Origin: Cryptosporangium arvum DSM 44712
GTDB lineage: Bacteria > Actinomycetota > Actinomycetes > Mycobacteriales > Cryptosporangiaceae
Assembly (NCBI RefSeq): GCF_000585375.1
Contig: NZ_KK073874.1
Coordinates: forward strand, 3,720,001 to 3,784,000
Direction of reading: 5' to 3'
Length of the DNA stretch: 64,000 nt
Both the position numbers and the translations under genes were made by a program. Below are positions 25,041-33,580 of this stretch, piece after piece; the stretch's first letter is position 1; each line of letters starts with the position of its first letter. The notes beneath the pieces were generated by a model. That model did no database searches. It saw only the letters and a program-made list of their open reading frames with translations, and was not told the DNA's origin.

Positions 25041-27056
25041 ATGACACCATCGACGCTACGGAACCGCGGTCCACGGTGGCAGATCCTGCTGCGCCTCGGC
25101 CTCGTGGCGGCACTGCTGGGAACCGTGTTCGGCGTCGCCGCGCTGGGACGCTCCGGAGAGCTGGCCGGTCTCACCATGCGGTCGGCCACGGCCTGGCTGA
25201 TCAGCACTCGTCCTGGTCTGGTTACCCGAGTCAACGGTCTCTCCGCCGCCCCGGAGACAGCCATCGCGCTCCCGACCGTGCGCGGCCATGATGCCGACAC
25301 CGGCCAGATCGGCTCCGCCGTGCTGGTGGCCGATCGGAAGACCGGCGAGGTGACGCGTGTCGACACGGCCGCCCTGCAAGCCGGCCAACCGACGCCGCTC
25401 GGTCGTGAGGCGTCCCGGCTGCTCGCCTCCCCGACCGCCGCGGCACTCGTGGATCTTGCCGCCGGAACGGTCACCTGGGTAGATCCCGCAACGGGTACTC
25501 CCCGAGGGGAGTCGTCCCCGCTCGGTACCCCGTTCTCCGACGCGGTGATCACGGCGGACGGCACGGTGTGGGTCGTCGCACCTGGGCTTGGGTCGGCGAT
25601 TCCGCTGCGCTCGTCCGGCGCCGGGAGTCCGGTTCCGGTGGGCGACCCGGGAGAGGCTCTCGGACTGACTCTCCTGGCTGGTCGCCCGGTCGCGGTGGAC
25701 GCCGCGACCGGCGTGGCGCGGCGAGTCGACACCGCGGACCGCGCTGTGATCGCGCGGCTCCCGGCAGGCGTGGATCCGGTAGCGGCGGCCGGCTCGAACG
25801 ACGGTTGGAGTCTCGTCGCCGTCGTGGGGAGTCCGACCAGGTTGATCAGCGTCGACGTGCGCTCGGGCCGGACCACGACGATCGCGCTGCCGGGCGTCGA
25901 CCTCGGCGATCTCGACGAGCCGGTCCTGGCCGGTGGACTGACCTACCTACCCGACCACCGGCGTGGCCGGATCCTGGTGACGGACGGAACCGGCTCGCCA
26001 CCGCAGAGCGTGCCTGTCACCGGCCACGCCGGCGAGTTGCAGGCTTTCGCGCAGGACGGGCTCGTCTGGGTCAACGCCCCGGCGCGTCCGGAGGCCGTCG
26101 TCTTCAGCGGGAGGGTGCACCGGCCGATCCGGAAATACGCGGCCGTCGCCGGATCTCCCGAGCCGACAGCGACGGCCACATCGAGCCAGTCGCCGTCGCC
26201 GGAGCCGACGAAGAGCCCTCCGCCGTCGGCACAGTCCAGCGTGGGGCCGACCGCCAGTGCGAGCAGTTCCAAGAGCACGGACTCCTCCGGTTCGGAGCCA
26301 GGCAGCTCGCCGACGCCCGACCCGGGGCAGAGCAGCGGTCCGGAGGCCCCGAGTCCCAGCCCGACCGCGGCGCCGCCGGCTTCGCCCGTGCGCTGCGGAG
26401 CGACCCTCACCGAGAGCGCGACGCTCGACCACGACCTCGACTGCACGACGTCGATCGGTGTCATCATCGGCGCGAACGACGTGACGCTCGACCTCAACGG
26501 TCACACGATCCGCTACACGTCGGGCTTCGCCGGAGACGAGCGGCCGATCGGGATTCGGATCACCGGCGTGCGCGGAACCGAGATCCGCAACGGAAGCGTC
26601 CGCGGTTTTCGCGACTACATCGATATCCGGGATGCGCAGGACGTCCTGCTCTCGGGACTCGATCTGGTGGATTTTCGGGTCGGCCTCCGGATCAACGACT
26701 CACGTGGAGTCCACCTCGAACGAACTCAGGTCGTCAATGCGGACAACGGTGCGGTCACCGTCGACGTCGCGAACTCCGAGATTCAGGGCACCGACGGCAC
26801 GAACATCGCCGGCTTCCAAGGAAACTGCTATCAAAGCACCTGCACCATGCTCGACAGCTCGATCGGGCATCGCTACTTCTACATCAACAATGGCAGTACC
26901 TTCGTTTTCCGCCGTGGCCAGTTCCTCAACCGCCTCACCGTGGTGTACGAGGGGTGCTCGTTGACCGTCACGGACAGCCGTCTCGGAAGCGGAAACCTGG
27001 GCGGAACGGGGGAACGTGTCCTCGAGAACAACACGGGGACCATCAACGACAACTGA
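25041..27056 (+). CDS. Membrane-anchored beta-propeller / right-handed beta-helix protein
   Basis: 671 residues. A basic N-terminus and one hydrophobic segment (ILLRLGLVAALLGTVFGVAA, about residues 15-34) look like a signal anchor. Residues ~70-370 are short repeats such as GSAVLVADRKTGEVTRVDT and GTVTWVDPATGTP, typical of a YncE/NHL-like propeller. Residues ~375-455 are a Ser/Pro/Thr-rich linker. From about 460 a right-handed parallel beta-helix begins (GVIIGANDVTLDLNGHTI, then GIRITGVRGTEIRNGSVRGF) and runs to the C-terminus. The layout predicts an exported protein with a sugar- or polymer-binding end; no catalytic residues are recognised. AGGGGGA precedes the ATG. It is divergent from moxR-DUF58-TgpA. 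Confidence 0.8.
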   Translation: MTPSTLRNRGPRWQILLRLGLVAALLGTVFGVAALGRSGELAGLTMRSATAWLISTRPGLVTRVNGLSAAPETAIALPTVRGHDADTGQIGSAVLVADRKTGEVTRVDTAALQAGQPTPLGREASRLLASPTAAALVDLAAGTVTWVDPATGTPRGESSPLGTPFSDAVITADGTVWVVAPGLGSAIPLRSSGAGSPVPVGDPGEALGLTLLAGRPVAVDAATGVARRVDTADRAVIARLPAGVDPVAAAGSNDGWSLVAVVGSPTRLISVDVRSGRTTTIALPGVDLGDLDEPVLAGGLTYLPDHRRGRILVTDGTGSPPQSVPVTGHAGELQAFAQDGLVWVNAPARPEAVVFSGRVHRPIRKYAAVAGSPEPTATATSSQSPSPEPTKSPPPSAQSSVGPTASASSSKSTDSSGSEPGSSPTPDPGQSSGPEAPSPSPTAAPPASPVRCGATLTESATLDHDLDCTTSIGVIIGANDVTLDLNGHTIRYTSGFAGDERPIGIRITGVRGTEIRNGSVRGFRDYIDIRDAQDVLLSGLDLVDFRVGLRINDSRGVHLERTQVVNADNGAVTVDVANSEIQGTDGTNIAGFQGNCYQSTCTMLDSSIGHRYFYINNGSTFVFRRGQFLNRLTVVYEGCSLTVTDSRLGSGNLGGTGERVLENNTGTINDN

Positions 27057-27067
27057 GCGGTCCGCCA

Positions 27068-29869
27068 CTACCGCCCCTGAGGGCAGGCCAGACCCTCCGC
27101 CGGGACGTCGTGTCCGGTCACCGTCGTCCACTCCGCCGAGGTGAGCTGCCGTCCGGCGACCCGGCAGACGATCGCCGACCACGACTGACGCGCGAGATTC
27201 CACCGGGTCAAGTAGCCGTCCGCGGACAACGTCAGCAGTTCCGACGTACCCGGACGAGAAACCACGGTGGTCCGCTGGGCGGACGCGGGCGAGTGCTTCC
27301 CCGGTTCGCCCCGCATCGGCAGGGGAAACCCGCCCAGCAGGTAGCCGCTGTCCGCGTCGACGATCTCGACTCCACCGCTGGTCGTCACCCGAGCGAACCA
27401 GCGGCCCCCGCGGTCCAGCGCGCGGCCTCCGGCGATCGTGTACTGGGCGGGCCCCACGGGCAGTGTTCGGACAGCCTGTCCGGTGCGCCGCGAATAGATG
27501 ATCAGCGAGCCGTCCCGGCGAGAGGCGGCGAGGTCACCGCCGGCCGTGAACCACAACGAATCGGGCTCCGGCCCGGTGAGTGTGATGGTGGAGAGTGGCG
27601 AGCGCAGGGCGGTCCACTGGATCCGTCCGTCCACGACCTGTGCCACCGACGACCGGTCTGCGGCCACCGCGGCCGCGTCATAGGAGGACGATTCGTTGGA
27701 GCCGTTCCGCCAGACGCGGATCCGGGTGCCGTCCACGCGCCGTTCCTCGATCTGCCCGCGGGGCCCCAGGACAGTAAGACTGCGCTCACTTGAGTCGGCC
27801 TGCATCGCTCCGAATGGAAAGGCGCTCCCGGCCGGCCTCTCCCATGCGCCGGCCGTGGTGACCGCGCCGCCAGGGCGCCACAGGGCAGGGTCGTACTCAG
27901 TGTCGACTCCGAGCACCAGGTGGCCATTCGAGGACACCCAGTCGGGCCGGGCCAGCGCCGTTGTCGAATCGACAGCTCTTCCGGTGGTCAGATCGACCAA
28001 CGTGGTACGGCTACCGACCAGGACGTCCTTGTCCTCACCGGAGATCGCCGCGAACCGCCCGTTGTCGCTGACCGCTACGTCCGGTGCGGACATCGACTGA
28101 CGCCGGTTCCAGCTAAAGCTGAATCCCGCCGTGGTTTGGGCCAGTCTTCCCGGTTGCTCCAGGTCCCACAGAACGACCGTCGTTCCGAATGCCGAGATCA
28201 GCCGGCGGCTGCCCCCGTAGAACTCGAGTGCACTCGCGCCCGGCACGCCCGACAGCAACTCGGACGATGCCGTGAGACCGTACGGCGCGGCACCTTGTTC
28301 GCCGATGCCTGCGACGTGGATCCCGTCGGCACTTGGAACAGCGACGAGCTTGCCATCCGAGCTGACCGCAGTCGCCAACTCGTCTGCCACGCCAGTGTCC
28401 GCGTGTGCGGTCTCGGCCGACTTGGTTGCCGCCGTCGCCGTCACCGTGACGCTGCCGTTGATGGAGAACCCGTGGAACTCGCACCCCGCGGAGTAGCTCT
28501 CCTGACCTAGGCGAGACACCCAGGGAAAGAGCATTTCTGGGGTGTACGCCGCAATCTGTGAAAGATTGGTACCGCCGTACGTGACCACGCGCCGAAATCC
28601 TCCGCACGCACGGACGGTGTCGTCGTCGACGAACCTGAGCCGGCGCAGGGTGAACCCGTTGATGGGTCCGCGCCGGATCTCCTTCCCCGTTGCCGCGTCG
28701 TTGATCGTCAGAACGGTGTTGGTGTCACTTACGACCCACGCGACGGCAACGCGCCGCTGTGACGCGGAGAGCCCCACAGCGCCGACAGCAGAGGACCCCC
28801 TGATCCGCTGCTGGGACGCACCCTGGGGATGCCACACCACGACGTCGCGGCCCGCTACGGCCACCACGGTCTTTCCGTCGTTCGCCACGACGACCTGACT
28901 GATCTGCCGATCACCGGTGTCGGTGGCGCCGATCCGGTTACCCGCTGCGTCCCAGGCGAGCAGCCGACCGTCCCGAAGACCGGCGACGGCCACGCTGCCG
29001 TCCGCCGAGCCCGCGACCGCCGACACCTCAGCACCGGTAGGAAGGAAGCGACGCAGGCTTCGGCTGGCCGAGATGACCTGGAACAACGTGGATTGGATCC
29101 GCGGATCCCCGGGGCGCAGGCGGTAGGCCTCCACAGCCAAGAGTCCGGCGAGATCCAGACGTGTCGGCAGCTGTGCCTGCGCCGCCGCCGACAGCCGCTG
29201 CGCCTCGGTCGCGATCCGTTCCGCGGCCAGGGTGGTCCTCCGGTTGTGCCAGATGAACCCCGTGGCGGTAGCGGCGAGGACGACCGCGACCGCCATCGCG
29301 GTGAACGACGCCACTCGCTGGCGCGCGCGTTTGCGGTCGTCGTCGAGCAGGGACGCCATCGGACGTTCTCGCACCGGCGCCAGGATCATCGCCAACCGCT
29401 GCCGATCGAATCGTGGACGTCCGTCCACGATCGGGGTGGTGCTCAGATCAACCAGGACACGCTCGCGCGTGAACACACCGTAAAGGTCACGCGGAAGTGC
29501 GGTGCTGGACGGAGCGAAGTCACGACCGACCCAGTTGATGGTCCCCGAGGTCCAAGCGACGAGGAGACGAGAGGGATCCCGATTCCGGAGCCACCACTGC
29601 ACCTCGTGCCGGACCCACCGCGAATTGGCCGATTCCGGGGAGGCGAGCAGAAGGAACCAGTCAGACCGACTCAGCGCTGCCTGGGCGGTGTCGTCCAGTT
29701 CGACACCTGCGGCCATGTCGGTCTGATCACGGAAGACCCGCAAGCTCCGCAGGGCCCACCACGGACGCGCGAACCGCTGCAAATCGGTTTGCAGCGCCTC
29801 CGCGGTTGTCGAGTCGGCTCCGTGGTTGTACGAGATGAAGAGGTCGTACCAGCGATCGGACCTACTCAT
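27068..29869 (-). CDS. TIR domain - transmembrane - WD40-like repeat protein
   Basis: 933 residues. Residues 5-150 are a bacterial TIR domain: RWYDLFISYNHGADSTTAEA, RVFRDQTDMAAG, LSRSDWFLLLASPESANSRW. Glu-89 in WVRHEV sits where NADase-active TIR domains carry the catalytic glutamate. Residues 187-207 (VASFTAMAVAVVLAATATGF) form a membrane helix, followed by a helical LAAERIATEAQRLSAAAQAQ and LAGLLAVEAYRLRPGDP segment seen in STAND/WD40 proteins. The rest is a degenerate WD40-type propeller ending with the family tail (AGRQLTSAEWTTVTG). No NTPase domain is present. A GGGGGA site precedes the ATG at 29869. It converges on the beta-helix gene with 11 bp between stops. Confidence 0.85.
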   Translation of the reverse strand: MSRSDRWYDLFISYNHGADSTTAEALQTDLQRFARPWWALRSLRVFRDQTDMAAGVELDDTAQAALSRSDWFLLLASPESANSRWVRHEVQWWLRNRDPSRLLVAWTSGTINWVGRDFAPSSTALPRDLYGVFTRERVLVDLSTTPIVDGRPRFDRQRLAMILAPVRERPMASLLDDDRKRARQRVASFTAMAVAVVLAATATGFIWHNRRTTLAAERIATEAQRLSAAAQAQLPTRLDLAGLLAVEAYRLRPGDPRIQSTLFQVISASRSLRRFLPTGAEVSAVAGSADGSVAVAGLRDGRLLAWDAAGNRIGATDTGDRQISQVVVANDGKTVVAVAGRDVVVWHPQGASQQRIRGSSAVGAVGLSASQRRVAVAWVVSDTNTVLTINDAATGKEIRRGPINGFTLRRLRFVDDDTVRACGGFRRVVTYGGTNLSQIAAYTPEMLFPWVSRLGQESYSAGCEFHGFSINGSVTVTATAATKSAETAHADTGVADELATAVSSDGKLVAVPSADGIHVAGIGEQGAAPYGLTASSELLSGVPGASALEFYGGSRRLISAFGTTVVLWDLEQPGRLAQTTAGFSFSWNRRQSMSAPDVAVSDNGRFAAISGEDKDVLVGSRTTLVDLTTGRAVDSTTALARPDWVSSNGHLVLGVDTEYDPALWRPGGAVTTAGAWERPAGSAFPFGAMQADSSERSLTVLGPRGQIEERRVDGTRIRVWRNGSNESSSYDAAAVAADRSSVAQVVDGRIQWTALRSPLSTITLTGPEPDSLWFTAGGDLAASRRDGSLIIYSRRTGQAVRTLPVGPAQYTIAGGRALDRGGRWFARVTTSGGVEIVDADSGYLLGGFPLPMRGEPGKHSPASAQRTTVVSRPGTSELLTLSADGYLTRWNLARQSWSAIVCRVAGRQLTSAEWTTVTGHDVPAEGLACPQGR

Positions 29870-30244
29870 GGAGTCCCCCCAAGGACGGCAGGTCGCCAGT
29901 TTCGCCAAGCTCGACCAACGGAGTTGTCCGCCGACTGGTTCGTTCACCGCTCCGGACCAGCGTTGCCGCCTCACACGATCGGATGGTCCGACTCGGCTTC
30001 AGAGTCAGATTCGCTGGCCGACCAGCAGCGCCGGGGCGGAGATCCGGCGCCGAGCGGTCGGGGTCGTCACGGCGGCAGATGGGAGCGCCCGATGAGTCCC
30101 GAGCGAGGAGACCACGCCTTCCGATGTGCTCCCACGCGGTGCGCAGGAATCGGCAGGTGGTCGGTCAGCCAGTGGTCGAGACGATCCGGTGTCGTCGCTG
30201 GACCGGGGTAGGCCGTTGCCGGTTCGGTGTCGACACTGTCGGGT
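29870..30244. other. Gene-free stretch upstream of the TIR-WD40 and YCII genes
   Basis: This is the shared upstream region of two divergent genes. Open frames on both strands have no recognisable family. I see no canonical promoter; a short GACTC...GAGTC inverted repeat near 29985-30005 is too weak to call. Confidence 0.4.
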
Positions 30245-30805
30245 ATGGAGTTCCTGTGTTATCACCGTGACCGGCCTGGCTCCGGGTCGCTTCGTGACGA
30301 GTTGCTCGAAGAGCACTGGGCCTACATGGACCGGTACGGCGCGCGGTTGATCGCCCGCGGGCCGATCCTCACGGGCGACGGGTCCGTGGCGACCGGCAGC
30401 CTGCATATCGTCGATCTGCCGAGTGCGGCCGCTGCCCGCGCGTTCGCGTTCGCGTTCGAGGAGCCCAACTACCAGGCCGGTGTGTACCGCGACGTGCTGG
30501 TGCGCAGGTGGCGCAACGGCCTGGGACGCAGCATGTGGGAGTTCCCCGGCGGCGCGACCGGCGACAACCGCTATCTGGTGCTGGCCTTCGGCGCGGGGCG
30601 CGCGGTCGATCTGGCGCTGCCGGCTCCGGTGGACCAGTTGATCGCCTATGGGCCGATGCTGTCGGACGACGGTGTGAACTGGCTCGGAACCGCGATGCTG
30701 GTGCGGTTGCCCGATCAGGAATCGGCTCGTGCGCTTCTCTCTCCGGAGCATTACGCCGAGATCGAGGTGCACGACTGGCAATTCGGAGGGCGGCGCCAGG
30801 AGTAG
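30245..30805 (+). CDS. YciI-like protein with two tandem YCII domains
   Basis: About 186 residues. The first YCII domain spans residues 1-95 (LCYHRDRPGSGSLRDELLEE, then HWAYMDRYGARLIARGPILT and FEEPNYQAGVYRDVLVRRWR). After a WEFPGGATGDNRYLV linker a second, weaker copy follows (QLIAYGPMLSDDGVNWLGTA, RLPDQESARALLSPEHYAEI). YCII proteins are small ferredoxin-like folds of mostly unknown function. Only the first copy keeps the E-H pair near the start of the domain, so the second is probably structural. It is followed by a strong bidirectional terminator. Confidence 0.8.
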   Translation: MEFLCYHRDRPGSGSLRDELLEEHWAYMDRYGARLIARGPILTGDGSVATGSLHIVDLPSAAAARAFAFAFEEPNYQAGVYRDVLVRRWRNGLGRSMWEFPGGATGDNRYLVLAFGAGRAVDLALPAPVDQLIAYGPMLSDDGVNWLGTAMLVRLPDQESARALLSPEHYAEIEVHDWQFGGRRQE

Positions 30806-30855
30806 GTTCCGCTGCCACCCTCGGGTTCGACCGAGGCGGCAGCGTGCGACCAACG

Positions 30856-30896
30856 AAACGGGCCGCTCGCAGCTCTCCGCTGTGAGCGGCCCGTTT
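30856..30896. terminator. Bidirectional intrinsic terminator
   Basis: A 17-bp stem with one mismatch (AAACGGGCCGCTCGCAG against CTGTGAGCGGCCCGTTT) encloses a 7-nt loop between the convergent YCII and LLM genes. Flanking A and T runs allow termination on both strands. Confidence 0.85.
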
Positions 30897-30919
30897 GCCG
30901 AGGCGTGGCGGGTGAGGTG

Positions 30920-31846
30920 TCAGTCCGCGAGGAGACCGGCTTCCTGGGCGGCGCCGTACACCTGCTCGGCCGCGTCGATCAGTTCCTTCAGGTCGCTGAA
31001 CCCGTACGGCAAGGTCAGGTACACGTGCTCGACGCCGCCTGCGGCGAGTTCGGCCAGGTCCTCCATCAGCTGCGCCGGGCTTCCCGCGTACGGCGCCCGC
31101 TCCGCCGACGACACCTCGGCCAGGCTGGTGTAGCCGACCTGGGTGATGCACGGCAGTTCGGCGCCCGCCGAGTCGCGGAGCCGGGACAACATCTCGGTGG
31201 TCTGGGCCGGCGACAGTCCGGTCGGCAGCCATCCGAGCCCACGCTTCGCGATCCGTCGGAGTGCCGGTTCGCTGATCCCACCGAGGAAGATCGGCAGCTC
31301 GCCGGTCGGTTTGGGGTTGATGTAGGCGGGAGGGAGACGGAACGTCGTCCCTTCGACGGAGACGGGGTCCGCGGCCCAGACGGTCGCGGCGACGTCGAGG
31401 AATTCGTCCAGGGCCGCGCCGCGCTCGGTGATCGGCCGGGGCGCGACGGCGTCGAACTCGTCGATCGACCATCCCGAGCCGAGCCCGGCGATCAGCCGGC
31501 CACCGGACGCGACGTCGAGCGAAGCAATGGACTTGGCCAGTTGGACCGGGTTGTGCAGTGGAGCGACCAGCACCCCGGTGCCCAACGCGACCCGCGTGGT
31601 GACCGCAGCCGCCTGCGCCAGCGTGACGAACGGGTCCGTGGTCCGCTGGTAGAGATCGGGCCACGGCAGGTCAGGGAAGCCGTACAAGCCGTGGGCGCCA
31701 CTCTGGTCGGTCGGCGTGAGCACCCGTTCGAACACCCAGAGGGAGGCGTACCCGATGCGCTCCGCCTCGCGCGCGAAGGCGGGAACATCCTTCGCCAAGT
31801 CGTATGGGATGGCTTGGGGAAGGCTGAGGCCGAGCTTGAGCGGCAC
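30920..31846 (-). CDS. LLM class oxidoreductase, probably F420-dependent
   Basis: About 308 residues. The GTG at 31846 has AAGGAG seven bases upstream and gives VPLKLGLSLPQAIPYDLAKD. Characteristic segments are YASLWVFERVLTPTDQSG, TRVALGTGVLVAPLHNPVQL, the SGGRLIAGLGSGWSIDEF motif and LPIFLGGISEPALRRIAKRG. GLGSGWSxDEF is typical of actinobacterial F420-dependent oxidoreductases, with mostly unknown substrates. Stand-alone gene ended by the terminator at 30856-30896. Confidence 0.88.
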   Translation of the reverse strand: MPLKLGLSLPQAIPYDLAKDVPAFAREAERIGYASLWVFERVLTPTDQSGAHGLYGFPDLPWPDLYQRTTDPFVTLAQAAAVTTRVALGTGVLVAPLHNPVQLAKSIASLDVASGGRLIAGLGSGWSIDEFDAVAPRPITERGAALDEFLDVAATVWAADPVSVEGTTFRLPPAYINPKPTGELPIFLGGISEPALRRIAKRGLGWLPTGLSPAQTTEMLSRLRDSAGAELPCITQVGYTSLAEVSSAERAPYAGSPAQLMEDLAELAAGGVEHVYLTLPYGFSDLKELIDAAEQVYGAAQEAGLLAD

Positions 31847-32140
31847 GAAGAACTCCTTCGGTGAGACGGCGAGGGGCTTACCTGTGGGCGCCACCGCCGG
31901 TTCGCCCAGCCTGACCGGGGACTCGTGGGCCCTCGGGCCGACGGCTGGGCGAGCCGCGTGGCGCCTACTACGTCTACATCGGAGGGAAATCGGGCGCGAA
32001 CCCGGGCCGTGACGTCGTGATGCCGACGCCTACGGCGGCCGTCGCCACGTCGCGTGGGACTCCGCCGTCACGGTGCGGGGCGCCTCGGCGCACTCGGTGG
32101 AACCGGCCGCGGCGAGTCGCCGTCGACCGCGCCGTGGTGC

Positions 32141-32653
32141 TCAGTTTCCCCAGAAGATGTAGTTGGCGTTGTAGGGGACGCTGATCTTCTGACCGTCGGT
32201 GCACGCGGTGGTGGGGGCCACGCCGCCGAAGGTGTTCATCCGCTGGATGTGGGTGACGGTGCTGAAGAGGCCCTGACCGGAGTGTGTCTTGACCTCCAGG
32301 AGCAGCTCCGGGATGGATCCGGGCACCGGGGAACTCGCCACCGGCGCGGCGTTGATCAGCGAGCCGTCCGACTCGGACTGCCAGCTCGGACCGGCGAAGT
32401 GATGAACCTTGCGGTTGGCGCCGTCGAAGAGCCGTGCCTCCGGAACCGACGAGCCGCTGAACTTGCCCGCCGTGCAGGTGTAGGTCTGCGTCCCGCTGCC
32501 GACCACGAACTGCCCGAGGATCTTGAGGCCGTTCGGTGGCTGCAGGGAGGGAGGTTCGGCCGCGGAGGCTGGGGACGCGCTCGTGGATACACCGGCTGTG
32601 ACGATCGCCGCGGCGGCAGCGGCGATCGCAATCTTCCTACTGAGCGTACGCAT
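32141..32653 (-). CDS. Secreted DUF3455 domain protein
   Basis: 170 residues with a clear signal peptide (MRTLSRKIAIAAAAAAIVTA followed by a cleavage motif near ASA-AEPPS, about residue 32). The mature part has ILGQFVVGSGTQTYTCTAGK, then ARLFDGANRKVHHFAGPSWQ and TVTHIQRMNTFGGVAPTTAC, the usual DUF3455 pattern. Two cysteines in the mature protein could form a disulfide. The function of DUF3455 is unknown; members are found in fungi and soil bacteria as exported proteins. No partner gene is adjacent; upstream lie gene remnants. Confidence 0.85.
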   Translation of the reverse strand: MRTLSRKIAIAAAAAAIVTAGVSTSASPASAAEPPSLQPPNGLKILGQFVVGSGTQTYTCTAGKFSGSSVPEARLFDGANRKVHHFAGPSWQSESDGSLINAAPVASSPVPGSIPELLLEVKTHSGQGLFSTVTHIQRMNTFGGVAPTTACTDGQKISVPYNANYIFWGN

Positions 32654-32850
32654 ATTTCGTACTACGCATCGAAGTCGGCGCTGGTTCAGCTCGAAAGAGC
32701 GGAAACCGACGGTCTCCGCCGCACCCGCCGGCGTCAGCGCCATCGGCCCGATCGGCTCCTCCGGGCAGCCGCCGGTGCGGCCACTGGCCGGAGGAGCCCG
32801 CGCCTCCGAGCGGCCCAGCGTGGCGCCAGCGGACCGACGCCGCGAGGGGA
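32651..32850 (+). pseudogene. Short-chain dehydrogenase (SDR) remnant
   Basis: On the plus strand the frame starting near 32651 reads SYYASKSALVQLERAETDGL, which carries the SDR catalytic YxxxK (Y-Y-A-S-K) and the following helix. The continuation (VSAIGPIGSSGQPPV) appears only in another frame from about 32733, so the gene is both truncated upstream, with the Rossmann fold absent, and frameshifted. It lies head to head with the DUF3455 start and may reflect a recombination scar. Short match, moderate confidence. Confidence 0.4.
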
Positions 32851-32859
32851 GTGTGTTCG

Positions 32860-33306
32860 ATGAGGTGGCTCGCACAGCAGCACAAGGCGATCTTGGTGAT
32901 CAGATTGTTCATGGTGGCCGTATTCGTGATGTGCGGCTCGGTCAAGCTGGCCGGTGGCCAGTTCTACGGCTAGTCCTCGGTCTACGGACGTGTGACTGGC
33001 CTGTTCGAGTTGCTCCCGGCCATCATGCTGCTTTTCGGCCGAACATCGTTGGTTGGTGCCGGGGCATTGTTCGCGGTAGGTCCGAACATCACGGCGATGG
33101 ATTTCGCCTTTGGTTTCCCGGCGGTGAAATACTTCACGCTGTTCTACACGGTGCTGACCGTGGTACTGGTGTTGCTGGAAAAGGAAAAACTATCGGTGTT
33201 GTCGGGTCCCCCCGGACGAAGTGAACCGGAAGCCGACGACGTCACCGCCCACTGTCGACCCAGACCTGGTTCACCCGGACGTACAGCACCTCGAACCCGG
33301 CCCTGA
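32860..33306 (+). pseudogene. DoxX-like membrane protein interrupted by an in-frame UAG
   Basis: From the ATG at 32860 the frame encodes RWLAQQHKAILVIRLFMVAV and VFVMCGSVKLAGGQFYG, a DoxX-like first helix, then hits TAG at 32971-32973. Reading on in the same frame gives YGRVTGLFELLPAIMLLFG, two to three further membrane segments (LFYTVLTVVLVLLEKEK) and a stop at 33306. Frame and hydrophobic pattern continue unbroken across the TAG. This is either a recent nonsense mutation, a sequencing error or, less likely, readthrough. The original C-terminus is uncertain because the tail overlaps a GNAT remnant on the other strand. Confidence 0.65.
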
Positions 33307-33450
33307 TCATGTTGTTCAGCGACGGGTTCGTGCCCTCGACCGGCGGGACGTACGTCTCCGCGACCAGCACCTCGCAACCGGCCGTCTCGGCCGCGGCGGC
33401 CCGGGCTGCGACCAGCGCGGACTGTGCGCGCCGGTGTTCGCGCCGTTCCG
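33242..33450 (-). pseudogene. GNAT acetyltransferase, C-terminal remnant
   Basis: The minus-strand frame ending at 33242 reads HRRAQSALVAARAAAAETAG, then CEVLVAETYVPPVEG and NNMIRAGFEVLYVRVNQVWV, the acetyl-CoA-binding and C-terminal strand pattern of GNAT enzymes (GxQxAL, Nmxr-GFxxxyxR). The N-terminal half is absent; upstream codons are arginine-rich noise. Probably a truncated gene. Confidence 0.5.
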
Positions 33451-33580
33451 GACGGCTCCGCCCCGCCGCACCTCGTAGCCCACACCACCTCGACCAGCAC
33501 ACGAACCCCCCGCAAGTCAAGAGACCGCAGGGAGTCCGATGTGCTGGTCGTCGTGTCAGATTCTCGTAACGCTCCGCAGA

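Noticed and set aside
25568-27793. A 741-codon open frame on the plus strand across the propeller-helix gene and the TIR gene
   Set aside because: It is out of frame with the supported genes and is an arginine-rich shadow with no motif.
27068-29869. Defence island around the TIR gene
   Set aside because: No restriction, toxin-antitoxin, nuclease or other known defence gene lies near; only the TIR protein itself suggests defence.
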